Positions 1-11,177 of a stretch of DNA of 64,000 bases are shown in pieces; the first letter of the stretch is position 1, and each line of letters opens with the position of its first letter. A program made the position numbers and the translations under genes. Under the pieces are notes generated by a model. It made no database searches. It was not told the DNA's origin and was given only the letters and a program-made list of their open reading frames with translations. The DNA is taken from contig NC_057807.1 of NCBI RefSeq assembly GCF_018294505.1, positions 139,654,747 to 139,718,746 on the forward strand, in the 5' to 3' direction. This DNA is from Triticum aestivum (Eukaryota > Streptophyta > Magnoliopsida > Poales > Poaceae).

Positions 1-854
1 AATAGATTAGGTTAACCCTGCAGGGGTGTACTTCTTCACACACGCTCTCACCACTTACCGCCGTTTACACGACATGTACTCGGCAACCTTCAAGCGGAAG
101 CCCAACGTGGGTGTCGGCCACGGCCTGCCTAAACACTCAAGTCTCTAGTCCAGGTTTATCGCCTATTCGGGTTCCATCCATGAGGAGATCCGGCCGGAGT
201 TTCGCTCACAGCCCCAAAGGATGTGTACAGGGTTCCGTGACACCAAACGGGTGCCCGGTTTACCCGGCCACGTGCCTACCGCATCACAGCCCACCCCTAC
301 GGTCAGCGCTGTCCACGGCCTCCAGCATACTACAAACACCAGAAACTACTTGCAACTCCTGGACAGAGGACAAGGGTGATTAAGAAGCCGAGAGGGTCCA
401 TTGGTTTCGGGCCCAATGCGTGGTAGTAGCTGAATCATGGATCACAAACACAGAACTCAGTTCCTGAGGACGGCTGCAATGAGACAACCCACCATGTACT
501 CCTACATGGCCTCTCACCGCTACCTTTACCAAAACGTGTTCACACACTTAGCTCACACACAGTAGGACATGTTCACACACCTGTGATTCATCCCCGATGA
601 ATCAGACCTGACTCAACTCTAAGCAGTAGCAGGCATGACAAACAAACATGAATGAGTAGGCACAACAGGGCTCAAACAACTCCTACTCATGCTAGTGGGT
701 TTCATCTATTTACTGTGGCAATGACAGGTCATGCAAAGGATAAAGGGGTTCAGCTACCGCAGCAAGTAACAGAAAAATCGGTGTTGTCCTAATGCATTAA
801 AAGAGAGCAGGAGCGAGAGAGTAGGATTGTATCGGAATGAACAAGGGGGTTTTG

Positions 855-924
855 CTTGCCTGGCACTTCTGAAGATAACATTGAGTCTTCATCAGTGTCA
901 ACGATCACATCATCGGTATCACGT
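855..924 (-). other. Acidic LTR mini-frame, copy A
   Basis: Seventy nucleotides follow an acceptor-like CTCTCGATAG and encode an acidic stretch (DTDDVIVDTDEDS) that ends in VPGK. The frame is open on both sides, from 983 to 789 on the minus strand, and upstream it is hydrophobic. The same arrangement occurs at 9002-9084 and 50055-50143. Coding or splicing is inferred; the resemblance between families is visible in the sequence. Confidence 0.5.
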
Positions 925-1314
925 CTATCGAGAGGGGACAAATACCGGCAACAAAGAAGAAATACAATCAATGCAATGCACAATATGATGCATGCTCATG
1001 ACATGGCAATATGAATGTGTTTTGAGCTAATGCAACTAGCAACAGATTAAATGAAGTTGGTTTGAATACAAGATTCAAATTCAAACTCCATATGTGATTA
1101 TTTAAATGTCATTCACTTCATTTGCTCTAAACAGTAGTGATAAGTTGTTCTAACATGCATGAAAATGGTACAGATGGATTCCTTGAATTTTTCTGATAAT
1201 TTTTCATATATAAATTATTTAATTTGGAGTTACGGTTAATTTTCTATGAATTTTGGAAGTTTTAGGCATTTTCTGAAATTTCCTATATAAAAATAAATCC
1301 AGAAAAGAATTTAC

Positions 1315-1342
1315 TGCGTCAGCACTACGTCAGCATGACGTA
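1315..1342. promoter_or_regulatory. Cluster of CGTCA/TGACG boxes in LTR
   Basis: Three CGTCA or TGACG cores lie within about 28 bp, near 1317, 1328 and 1336. TGACG is the core bound by TGA-type bZIP factors in plants (as-1 element). Whether these act in this LTR is unknown; the position is well inside the LTR, downstream of the GC-rich block in element orientation. Confidence 0.25.
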
Positions 1343-1455
1343 AGCGAGTCAACGGGCAGCCCAGGTCAAACTGACCAGTGGGTCCTCCGTGTCAGTGACT
1401 AACCTAACTAACTGGGTTAGTTAGCGTTTTAACTTAAACTAACCTAGATTAATTA

Positions 1456-2440
1456 GGCGGGCTGGTCCCGCATGTCAGTGACACAGGGGGAGGTCAAACC
1501 CCGGTCAAATGGCCCAAACAGGCCGGCGGCTCAACGCCGGCGGCAACAGGCACGGCGGAGGGCTTCGGAATCGCTCCTCCGGCCACCAAAAGCATGGCGG
1601 AGGGCATCTACGCGTTGCCCGTGCTCGTCCGCATCGAGCAGTGCAAGCAGCAGTGGCTATGGCGGCCCGTAGCGACGGCAATGGCGACAAGTGTGGTGGC
1701 CGGAGCTCGGTGGTGCACGGGCGCAGGGCTATGGCTCGCCCTCGAGGGAACCAGGTAGCTAGGCCGCATCTAGGGGGCCCAGGGAGCACGGTGGATAGCA
1801 CAGCTGGGCGTGGTAAGCTCAGCGGTGAGCAGGAGGTCGGCCATGGCGGACGGCGGCCTCGGGAGCTCGTGGGGCGGTGGCTAGAGGAAGCTAGCGAGAG
1901 GGGGAGGTGAGGGGAAAAACTCAGGGGCTCACGGTGATGTCGTAGGGAGGCTCAGCGCGCTCGGGGACGGCTCAGAGGCGATGGAACGGCGATGACGATC
2001 TCCGGTGTCCCGAGGTTGAAGACGGGTCGATGGCGACGAAGCAGAGCCCTCCGGGTTGTTTCCTTCGGCGTGGGGATGGGGTGCTCGATTTCGGAGCTGC
2101 TGGGCATGGTCATGGGGCGAGGGGACGGCGGTGGTCGCTGCAGCGGCAAGCAGCGGCGACGGCTGCGCTCGGGCATAACGGGAGAGGACGAGGGAGAGAG
2201 CCAGGGGGAGAATGGGGTGTCGGAGGGGTCGGGGCAGTGCCGAGGAGTGGCTTCGAGGCGTCGCCACGCTGTCCAGGCGAGGCAGGCGGCCAGGGAGCTG
2301 CGTGGCGAGCTCAGCGTGCGCGGGCGCGCTCCTCTCTGCCTGCCTGGCGAGAGGAAGCAGGTGGCTGGCACGGGCCAGCACAGTGCTGGGCCGGCCAGTG
2401 GGCTGCCAGGTGGGCTGCGCCAGGTAAGTGGCCAGGTAGT
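1456..2440. other. GC-rich block inside long LTR
   Basis: About 1 kb of GC- and CpG-rich sequence is flanked on both sides by AT-rich DNA. Overlapping long frames occur on both strands (for example 2381-1929 minus and 1992-2510 plus). Their products are low-complexity Ala/Arg/Pro/Gly/Ser sequences without a domain, so I treat them as composition artefacts. Equivalent blocks lie at 7482-8345 in the solo LTR and at the assembly gaps of the chromovirus LTRs. Confidence 0.6.
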
Positions 2441-2917
2441 TTGCTCTTTTTTTTATTTTTTTTTGTTCTGTTTGTTTTATTTAATTTATTTTGCCACTGT
2501 TTTGAATTAAAATAATAATTCAAACAATGCCAAAGCTCCTCTGAATATTTTATATTGCTAGATGGACTTTTCCAAAAGCTTATAAAATATTTCAGGGGGT
2601 ATTTGAAATTATATTCTAATTATATGAATATAATTCAAATTCAAATAGCTAATGAATTAAATCCAAAATCCCAAAAATAATTCCTCAAAAATGTTCAATA
2701 TTTTGGTTGGGACCAGAACCCTTACCAAAAATTATCAAACATTTAAGAAGAGCCTTTTGGAGCAATGAATGAGATTTCTAGGGTTTTTGCCCCTCTTTTA
2801 TTTAGGGTTTTGAGGCTTCCAATATTCCTCAATTCAAGTTTCAAAAATATAGACATGATGCACACATGAAGCTAGCCTAGAGCATTACCAGAAGTTAGGG
2901 ATGTGACATTTCCGGTT

Positions 2918-2926
2918 AATACAATT
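2918..2926. repeat. Target site duplication of MITE, left
   Basis: AATACAATT, identical to the right copy at 3768-3776. Removing the element and one copy restores the copia LTR. Confidence 0.85.
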
Positions 2927-3767
2927 GGGATAATTAGATTTATGCCCCTAGTTGTGTCCCACTCGTCTGTTTTACTCCTAATTCCCAAAAGTCACCGGTT
3001 ATGTCCAAGTCACTTTGCTCCTCTTATGCTTTTGCCCTTTGACCGTTTGACCGTCAATTTGAAAACTTCATAACTAATTCATACTGAATCAGAAAAATGC
3101 AAATAAGATACCAAAATGTTCAGAAAAATATCACCTATATGTCAGTGTCATTTGCATTCATGAAAAAAGTATTTGAAAGTACCCAGCCGAGTTTTAGCTC
3201 TTAAGCTACCACCATGAATAGTAAAATCTAAAAAAGTTCAAAAATTCAAAAAAAATTGGTGGCAAAGAATGACAAATGTTTTAAGTGCCTGCCATGTTTC
3301 ATCAGGGAATAACATTCGTGGGTGCCGCGGCAAAAAAAACAATCAGCACTCCAAAATAGATTATTTTTTTGCCACAACTTCCATGAATGTCGATCCCTAA
3401 TGAAACTTGACAAGGACTTAGAACATTTGTCGTTCTTTGCCACCATATTTTTTTGAATTTTTTTAGAGTATACTATTCATGGTGGTATCAAAAGAGCTAA
3501 AACTCGGATGTGCACTTTCCAACACTTTTTTCATGAATGCAAATGACACTGACATATAGGTGATGTTTTTCTAAACATTTTGGTATCTTATTTGCATTTT
3601 TCTGATTTAGTATGAATTAGTTATGAAGTTTTCAAACTGACGGTCAAACGGTCAAAGGGCAAAAGCATAAGAGGAGCAAAGTGACTTGGACAGAACCGGT
3701 GACTTTTGGGAATTAGGGGTAAAACAGACGAGTGGGACACAACTAGGGGCATAAATCTAATTATCCC
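2927..3767. mobile_element. Foldback MITE, Mutator-type
   Basis: The element begins GGGATAATTAGATTTATG and ends with the reverse complement CATAAATCTAATTATCCC. The left half is matched, imperfectly, by the inverted right half almost to the centre (about 3340-3370), giving arms of roughly 400 bp. It is flanked by the 9-bp direct repeat AATACAATT, as expected for the Mutator superfamily. It has no coding capacity, so it depends on a transposase made elsewhere. The transcript could fold into a very long hairpin. Confidence 0.88.
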
Positions 3768-3776
3768 AATACAATT
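3768..3776. repeat. Target site duplication of MITE, right
   Basis: AATACAATT, identical to the left copy at 2918-2926. Confidence 0.85.
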
Positions 3777-3860
3777 CTAGCATGAATAATAAACATTTAT
3801 CATGATATAAGGAAATATAAATAACAACTTTATTATTGCCTCTAGGGTATATTTCCTTCA

Positions 3861-4367
3861 CAACGTGCTTGCATTGCAACGTTGAGCCACTTCAGGTTCA
3901 GAAAACCAAGGCCCCCTGCCCATTTGGGTGCACAAACGGCATCCCACGCCATGACGCACTTGCCTCAAGTCGCCTGGTCCTTCACGCACCAAAAGAAACA
4001 ATGGCATATCTTGTTCACTGTCGAAATCGTCTTCTACGGGATGTCGAGCACCATCATTGCATGCAGTGGGATTGCACAGAGCACATATTGCATAAGCAAG
4101 AGCATTCCACTCTTGGGCATCAAGGCGGCCTTCCACTTTGGCAGCGCCCTAGCCAATTGATCAACAAGGCTTGCTAGTCGTGTCGCGGACTGCTTGCGGA
4201 TAGATAACGGTAGCCCTAAGTATTTGCACGTGAAGGATCCACTCAGGCACCCCAATGAAACTTGAAATATCTCCATGTTTTCCACCAGACAACGAATAGG
4301 GTATGAGGCACTTTTAGCGAGATTGACATGGAGTCGAGATGCCTCACCAAACAACTTGAGAAGTGCT
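3861..4367 (-). pseudogene. LINE reverse transcriptase fragment
   Basis: Read on the minus strand, the region from about 4367 down to 3866 encodes the C-terminal part of a plant L1-type (non-LTR) reverse transcriptase. Recognisable pieces are a serine/lysine-rich NLAKSASYPIRC segment, then KYLGLPLSIRK, a PKWKAALM segment, an IPLHAMMVLDIP segment and, downstream, a W-D-x-V-C/P-K-x-GGLG-like stretch. In-frame stops interrupt it after the LDIP motif and again near the FFWC stretch. Only about 170 codons remain: the N-terminal side is cut by the Athila LTR at 4368 and the C-terminal side by the copia LTR at 3860. It is the oldest recognisable layer in this part of the window. Confidence 0.75.
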
Positions 4368-5887
4368 TGATGACCCACAAGTATAGGGGATCTATGGTAG
4401 TCCTTTCGATAAGTAAGAGTGTTGAACCCAACGAGGAGCAAAACAAAATGACAAGCGGTTTTCAGCAAGGTATTCTATGCAAGCACTGAAATTATCGGTA
4501 ACACATAGTTTTGTGAGAAGATAATTCGTAACGGGTAAGAAGTAACAAGTGTAACAAAGGTGCAGCAAGGTGGCCCAATTCTTTTTTATAGCAAAGGACA
4601 AGCCTGGATGAACTCTTATATAAAGCAAAGCGCTCCCGAGGACACATGGGAATTACTGTCAAGCTAATTTTCATCATGCTCATATGATTCACGTTCGTTA
4701 CTTTGATAATTTGATATGTGGGTGGATCGGTGCTTGGGTGATGTACTTACTTGGAAAAGCCCCCCACTTATGATTAACCACTCTCGCAAGCATCCGCAAC
4801 TATGAAAGAAGAAGTAAGATAAATCTAACCATAACATGAAACATATGGATCCAAATCAACCCCTTACGAAGCAATGCATAAACTAGGGTTTAAGCTTCTG
4901 TCACTCTTGCAACCCACCATCTACTTATTACATCCCAATGCCTTCCCTAGGCCCAAACAATGGTGAAGTGTCATGTAGTCGACGTTCACATAACACCACT
5001 AGAGGAAAGACAACATACATCTCATCAAAATATCGAACAAATACCAAATTCACATGATTACTTATAACAAGACTTCTCCCATGTCCTCAGGAATAAACGT
5101 AACTTCTCACAAAGCATATTCATGTTCATAATCAGAGGAGTAATAATTATCTTTAAGGATCTGGACATATGATCTTCCACCGAATAAACAAACTAGCATC
5201 AACTACAAGGAGTAATCAACACTACTAGCAACCCACAGGTACTAATCTGAGGTTTTGAGACAAAGATCGAATACAAGAGATGAACTAGGGTTTGAGAGGA
5301 GATGGTGCTGGTGAAGATGTTGATGGATATTGACCCCCTCTCGATGAGAGGATCGTTGGTGATGACGATGGCTTTGATTTCCCTCTCCGGGAGGGAAATT
5401 TCCCTAGCTGAACAGCTCCACTGGAGCCCTAGATTGCTTCTGCTCAGGTTTCGCCTAGAGACGGCGGCGCTTCATCCCGAAAGCTCTCTTCTAATTTTTT
5501 CCAGGTCAAAACCCTTCATATAGCAGAAGATGGACACCGGAGGCCTACCAGGGGGCCCACAAGCCACAGGAGCGTGCCAAGGGGGTAGGGCGCCCCCAGG
5601 CTTGTGGCCTCCTGGTGGGTCCCCTCTGGTATTTTCTTCGCCCAGTACTTATTATATATTCCAAAATAATTCTCTGTAATTTTTTAGGACTTTTGGAGTT
5701 GTGCAGAATAGGTCTCTCAGATTTGCTCCTTTTCCAGTCTAGAATTCCAGCTACCGATATTCTCCCTCTTCATGTAAACCTTGTAAAATAAGAGAGAGAA
5801 GTCATAAGTATTGTACCAAAATAGGTAATAATAGCCCATAATGCAATAAATATCAATACAAAAGCATGATGCAAAATGGACGTATCA
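4368..5887 (-). repeat. 3' LTR of Athila-type element
   Basis: On the minus strand it starts TGATACGTCC at 5887 and ends ...GTGGGTCATCA at 4368, 1520 bp. It matches the truncated 5' LTR at 25647-26935 closely over its whole shared length. A frame at 4468-4034 reads from this LTR into the LINE and is not a gene. Confidence 0.88.
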
Positions 5888-5900
5888 ACCCCCCAAGCTT
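5888..5900 (-). other. Polypurine tract of Athila-type element
   Basis: On the minus strand AAGCTTGGGGGGT lies immediately before the 3' LTR start, the expected position for plus-strand DNA priming. Confidence 0.7.
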
Positions 5901-7025
5901 AGACCTTGCTCGTCCTCAAGCGAAAGCCAAAATTGATAATCATATCCACATGTTTAGAGATAGAGGTGTTGATAAAATAAAATACGGACATGAAGGCTTC
6001 ATGTTCATGTTTTAGAACAGCAACATATTGTTATATAACTTCTCATGCTAAAGTAACAATTCGTTTACAAGGTAAAGTATGAAACAAGAACTTTATTGGT
6101 AACTAACAAACTATGATCTCAGTCACTGAAGCAACTGCAATTTATCATAAAGTAAGAAAGAGTCAATATAAGAGCTTTTCAGCAAGTTCACATACTCAAC
6201 TATCATTTAGTCTTTCACAATTGCTAATACTCACGCGATACTTATGAGGTCAAAGTTTCAATTGGACATAGAGAAAGATAGGGGCTTATGGTTTCACCTC
6301 CCAACCTTTTACCTCAAGGGTAATGTCAACAATAACAGCTTATGAATATCTACATCCAATTGGATATATATATATTTGGATCTCCCCCCAACATAAAGTG
6401 CTTGCCAGAAAAAGAAAAAGTGTAAAAAGGAATAGGTGAAGATCACCATGACTCTTATATAGAAGTAGAAAGTAAAAGGTAAAAGATAGGCCCTTCGCAG
6501 AGGGAAGCAGAGGTTTTCATGCGCTTTTATGGTTGAATGCACATCTTAATGCAAAAGAATGTCACTTTATATTGCCACTTGTGATAAAGAACTTTATTAT
6601 GCAGTCTGTCGCTTTGATTTATTCCATATCACAAGTTCGTATAAAGCTTATTTTCTTCACACTAATAGATCATACATATTTAGAGAGCAATTTTTATTGC
6701 TTCCACCGATGACAACTTACTTGAAGGATCTTACTCAATCCATAGGTAGGTATGGTGGACTCTCATAGCAATACTGAGTTGAGGGATATTTGGATGCACA
6801 AGTAGTATCTCTATTTGGTGCAAAAGATTTGTCTAGCAAGGGGTGAGAAGCAAGCTCGACATGTTGGAGGGTCCATAATGATATAACTTCTATTCGGATA
6901 TAAAAAAACATAACCCATTACATTGTCTTCCTTGTCCAACATCAACCTTGTAACATATAATATTTTAATGAGTGCTCACAATCACAAAAGATGTCCAAGA
7001 TAGTATATTTATATGTGAGACCTCT
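5901..7025 (-). other. Non-coding 3' internal part, Athila-type
   Basis: This is internal sequence between the extra 3' frame and the 3' LTR. It continues at 19554-19967 beyond the solo LTR insertion. Only short, unsupported frames are present (for example 6542-6309 minus, hydrophobic, 77 codons). I see no recognisable domain. Confidence 0.55.
7021..7025. repeat. Target site duplication of solo LTR, left
   Basis: CCTCT, repeated at 19549-19553. The Athila-type internal sequence resumes directly after the right copy. Confidence 0.85.
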
Positions 7026-7481
7026 TGTGATGCCCGGATAATTAAGTTACAGTAAACCCCTGTTAGTGGTGCCATGTCATCATATTATTGTTGCTAATCC
7101 TCGCTTGATCCAAATCACAATTCAAATTCAAAACCGGGTTTGAGTCAAAATTCAAAATTTAAATTAAAGTCAAACAAATAAAGTTTTCAAATTTCAAAGT
7201 GTAAAAAGTATTCCATAGCTAATTATGGTGGTGAACCAACATGTTTATAAAGTGGTTTAATGCCCTTAAATAATTAAAACAGTAACTAAAACGTTAATTA
7301 AATGCCTTTTACAAATATTAAATTATTAAACTATTTTATTTTGTACCTAAGATCATTATGGCAGTGGCATGATTACTAATGTTAATTTAGGGTCTAGATA
7401 TATGCTTTATAAAACTAAAAATGAAAAGAAAATAAAAAGAAAAAGAAAAGACAAGAGATAAATAAAATAAAATAAGAAAAG

Positions 7482-8345
7482 CCCCCTGGGCCTTGGCCAC
7501 CCCGCCAGCCCGACTGGCCATCAGCCAACCCTGCCGGCCCGCCCCGTTGCACCTGGCCTTTAGGTCAAACCCCCGCGATCCCCCCACTAACCCCCACCTG
7601 CGCTCTCTCTCTCTTCCTCTCCCGATCCAATCTGGATCGAGATCGACCCCGCTGCACCCCGGCGCGGCCCTAGCCGCTCCGCCCGATGCCATCGTCCTGC
7701 CCTGCCTCTCCATCGCCAGTGCCTTCGGACCTCGACGCGCCCCATGGTCGTCGTCCACCCCACCAGCGCAAGGCCATGGTGCCCCCATCGCCGGATCGTC
7801 GCCGCTCCTCTGCGTCGGCCAATGCCATGACCACCGCGTCGACCCACTGCTCCGGCGCCTCCCTGGCCCCCTCGAGCTTGCATGCGACCTCCCCTATGAG
7901 CCCCTCGCCCAATCTCCCTCTGCCTCCCGCCGTAGGTCGTCATCCGTGCTCCGCCCCTGCTCTGCCCTGGTTGCGTCGCCCCGTGCCCGTGCGCGGCCTC
8001 GCCGTGGTCGGCCGTGGTCGTCCGCCATGATGTGTGGCTGCGCCCGTGCCGTGCCTGAGCCCCGTCCCTGCTCGCTACCACCGCCGCCTCCGGGCACAAC
8101 TGGTCGCGCCCGTCGCACTGCACCCCCTGTCGCTGTTGCTGCCCAAGCTGCTGTTGCTGCTCCGAACTGCTACTGCAGCTGGTGTTGCCCCGTAGCCCCC
8201 GCTTCGGCCGCCGCCATCTCGCGACGGCCCCTGCTACCCTAGCCTGATCTCGTCCCTCCCCCCGTCGGTGCCCTTTGGGTGCCGCGATGCCGCTCATGGG
8301 CTGCACAACCCCTGGCCTTGTGCCACAGACCAGGGGGCCCCATGC
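7482..8345. other. GC-rich block inside solo LTR
   Basis: About 860 bp of GC-rich, CpG-rich sequence lies between AT-rich flanks. Long overlapping frames occur on both strands (7493-8242 plus, 8306-7587 minus). They translate to Pro/Ala/Arg/Ser-rich low-complexity sequence without a domain, so I do not call genes. The position matches the GC-rich block of the LTR at 1-2908. Confidence 0.6.
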
Positions 8346-9001
8346 CCCTGTTAAAAAAACAAAATGGAAAATAAGAATAAATAATAAAAATAATTAATTA
8401 ATTAATTAGTAATTTAACTAATTAATTAATTTTCTTAGTTAACTACCTAATTAACTGTTTAATTAGCTAATGGTTCTATGATAGTGGGGCCCCATCCCTA
8501 ATTAGTTCGAGTTAAACCCTGTGTTAAAAGAATGTGAGTCACTGACAACTGGACTCCACCAGTCGGATTGACCAGTCAGCCACACATGCACATCTGTGGG
8601 TATATTTCTGTGTACCCATAGCATTTATATTTAATATTTTTTTGAATTAACTTAAGTAATAATAATATTAGAAAATCATTTAAAACTTTGAAAATTAATA
8701 TAAAATGAACCGTAGCTCAGATGAAATGTTTTCTACATGAAAGTTGCTCAGAATGACGAGACGAATCCGAATACACGGTCAATTCGTCTGCCACATGCCC
8801 CTATCATAGCGAACATGCAACCGCCCCCTTCGATTCATCTGTCTGAAAATGCCAAACTTCGGGAAAACTTTCCCGGATGTTTTCCCCCTTCGCCGATATT
8901 ACCTAACACTGCGTTAGAACACCCCTAGCACCGCTTATTGTTAGATCATGCATCTATGTGCTTTGTATGTACTGTTTCTTTCCCCTCTTCTTCTCTGGTA
9001 G

Positions 9002-9084
9002 ACCACGAGACCGCTGCTGATGTCCCTGTGATCGACTACATCGATGACGACCCTTCTTCCCTTTCAGCAGAGCTTCCGGGCAAG
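9002..9084 (+). other. Acidic LTR mini-frame, copy B
   Basis: After a pyrimidine tract and TCTCTGGTAG, 83 nt encode an acidic stretch (VIDYIDDDPSS) ending ELPGK. In frame this is followed by PPL and a stop. Downstream, a region resembling SILSCLH aligns with the continuation of copy A at 855-924 (ILLSRSCSLLMH). The evidence is comparison between families; expression is not shown. Confidence 0.5.
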
Positions 9085-9389
9085 CCCCCCCTTTGACCAT
9101 CCGACATCGCCCATTCCATTCTCTCATGCTTGCATTAGATTTTGCCACTGTAATTGATTGCTCCTATTCTGATGCATAGCCTGCTTTTGTAACCTGCTAC
9201 TGTTACCTACCAGCTTATCCTAAACTGCTTAGTATATGTTGGTTAGTGATCAATCAGTGACCCCCACCTTGTCCTTGTTGCCCTGCTTCGTCATCGACGA
9301 CTCGATCAACATGATCGATGACCAGAGCCTGACACGTCACATCACCTCACACCGCTTTTGTTGCTCGACCCTGTAGAGATACTATCGAG

Positions 9390-9595
9390 TGCCGAGGGTG
9401 ATACCTCATAACGCATTCCTGATGATAAGTCTGTAGTGTAGCTATTCGGTCGTGGTAATCGAGGGTGATTCCTCTTTCACCACTCCCGATACGACTTTGT
9501 CATGCAACCCCTCAAGTGTGGACCTCGAGGGTGGTTCCTCCTACGTTCACCTTGATGATTACATCGAGTGGAATCCATAAAGGGTGATTCCTCGG
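9390..9595 (+). repeat. Degenerate short repeat in solo LTR
   Basis: Four copies of a GAGGGTGATTCCTC-like motif, at about 9394, 9460, 9526 and 9580, are separated by roughly 55-68 bp of dissimilar sequence. Each motif is itself a weak inverted repeat (GAGG...CCTC). Confidence 0.5.
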
Positions 9596-10613
9596 GTTTC
9601 CCCCCTTGATGATTTGGACACATGGTTACCCGAACTTTACTTGAGATCATTGATGAAGTCAGGTCAGCCCTGAGGGGTACCCGCGAGTTGATGTGAAAGT
9701 TGGGCAGGACCGTAGAGCACCCGCGAGTTTTTTACGAGGCACGGCCGGGCATTCTGGGACCTTGCCATAAGTCCACGAGATGGGGCAACGGGGTCACATT
9801 ATCGTGAGTCTCTGCTCGTCTCCGCGAGCCCCCAATGCACTAACAGGTTTGGGTATTTGTTCTGAGTTGGCCTCTGGCCTTTATGCACTAACCACCATGC
9901 AAGAATAGTTATGGGCCTCGATGTTGCAGTATCAGCCAAAGTTTATCAGACGTCTAGTTCAGCATTGCGGCACGGCCTGGTCGGCGCCCTAGTGGAGGTG
10001 GCCTGGATCGCCCTGCGCGCAACGACCCGGAGTGCTGCGGGCGATGGGCCCAGACCCCGGAGTGCTTAGGATGTAGACCGACGGGGAGCTCTCTGCTGAG
10101 CCTAGGTACGACTGCGGCGTGTTGATCTTTCGAGGCCGGGCATTGACCCAGAAAAATGTGTCTGGCTAGAGTAATCAAGCGTGTTGGAAAACGTGGTGCA
10201 CCCCTGTAGGGAAGATTATCTATTAATAGCCATGTCCATGGTAACGGACGTTCAGACTTGTACCTGATCTAATACAACTAGAACTGGATACTTGAGATAT
10301 GTGATGGATATGTGGCTCTGAGATTGCTTTTCCGCAAGGTGTCGAGGAAGGATCTCTGGGCTTGAGTCTACAACATGTTTGTTAAATATTAAAATGCTAT
10401 TATTTACTCTTCTACATGCTGCAAGATGCTCGGAGATGCTTGAATATGCTAGTTTTTGATAGGCTAGGCCTTCCCCCTCTATTCTGGCATTCTGCAGTTC
10501 AGTCCACAGATACAAACCTTCCATTTGATACCAATGCATACTTAGTATAGATCTGATGCTTGCGAGTACTTTGGATGAGTACTCATGGTTGCTTCGCTAC
10601 CCCTTTTCCCCCT

Positions 10614-11130
10614 TGAGGGAGTCCTGGACTAGGGGGTGTCCGGATAGCCGGATTACCACCATCGTCCAACTATCATCGGCCGGACTATCATCATCGACTG
10701 GACTCCAAGACTATGAAGATACAAGATTGAAGACTTCGTCCCGTGTCCGGATGGGACTTTCCTTGGCGTGGAAGGCAAGCTTGGCGATACGGATATGTAG
10801 ATCTCCTACCATTGTAACCGACTCTATGTAACCCTAGCCCTCTCCGGTGTCTATATAAACCGGATGGCTCTAGTCCGTAGGACAACAACATCAACCCTTA
10901 CAATCATACCATAGGCTAGCTTTTAGGGTTTAGCCTCCTTGATCTCGTGGTAGATCCACTCTTGTAAACATCCACAATATCAATATCAATCAAGCAAGAC
11001 GTAGGGTTTTACCTCCATCAAGAGGGCCTGAACCTGGGTAAAACATCGTGTCCCTTGTCTCCTGTTACCATCCACCTAGACGCACAGTTCGGGACCCCCT
11101 ACCCGAGATCCGCCGGTTTTGACACCGACA
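10614..11130 (+). repeat. 5' LTR, Tat-type copy 1
   Basis: 517 bp, TGAGGGAGTC...GACACCGACA. It shows short U3 repeats of CGGCCGGACTATCATCATC type and a TATA box CTATATAAA near 10851. It differs from its 3' partner (18636-19147) at roughly ten positions by eye. Confidence 0.9.
10851..10859 (+). promoter_or_regulatory. TATA box in 5' LTR, copy 1
   Basis: CTATATAAA lies about 240 bp upstream of the probable first codons and is conserved in all four LTRs of the two copies. It is the likely promoter of the sense gag transcript. Confidence 0.6.
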
Positions 11131-11131
11131 T

Positions 11132-11149
11132 TGGTGCTTTCACTGAGAG
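11132..11149 (+). other. Primer binding site, copy 1
   Basis: TGGTGCTTTCACTGAGAG lies two bases after the LTR end. Copy 2 has the same site with one change at 36542. The tRNA is not assigned; it is not the initiator Met type. Confidence 0.6.
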
Positions 11150-11177
11150 TTCCTCTGTGTCGTCACCGATAGGCTTG

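Larger units (their letters stand above)
1..2908 (-). mobile_element. Long gypsy LTR (partial, reverse)
   Basis: Read on the minus strand this starts TGTCACATCCC at 2908 and runs off the left window edge. It has the layout of the other long LTRs here: an AT-rich start, a GC-rich block (about 1456-2440), an AT-rich intron-like stretch, a short acidic frame (855-924), and a distal part with the ACACCCCTGCAGGGT motif near position 20-40, which recurs in the solo LTR (about 10197-10212) and in the chromovirus LTRs (about 50970-50985). It lies directly against a copia LTR fragment and was probably inserted into it (flank TTCCG at 2909-2913), but the other end is outside the window. It could be a solo LTR or the 5' LTR of an element lying to the left. 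The related LTR at 47091-51757 belongs to a Tekay-type chromovirus, so a similar lineage is inferred. Confidence 0.75.
2909..3860 (-). mobile_element. Copia LTR fragment (BARE/Angela-like)
   Basis: With the 841-bp insert at 2927-3767 removed, the remainder read on the minus strand starts TGAAGGAAATATACCCTAG and continues with GGCAATAATAAAG and a part ending ACCGGAAA. This is the start of the very common Triticeae BARE/WIS/Angela copia LTR. Only about 100 bp survive; the rest was cut off where the long gypsy LTR begins at 2908. The LTR start abuts the LINE fragment at 3861, so the copia element was inserted into the LINE. Confidence 0.75.

Noticed and set aside
1472..2515. Overlapping long frames on both strands, GC-rich
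   Set aside because: Low-complexity products, no domain, and they fall in the GC-rich block of an LTR; they arise from composition.
3246..3446. Small frame in the foldback element
   Set aside because: Lies in the centre of a palindrome without coding features.
4034..4468. 144-codon minus-strand frame
   Set aside because: It starts in the Athila LTR and runs into the LINE fragment; a junction artefact, although its downstream part is genuine LINE sequence.
7387..8306. Frames up to 249 codons on both strands
   Set aside because: Same reason: GC-rich LTR block in the solo LTR, Pro/Ala/Arg-rich translations.
11132..11149. tRNA gene fragments at primer binding sites
   Set aside because: Only 14-18 bases complementary to tRNA 3' ends, located right after LTRs; no cloverleaf.
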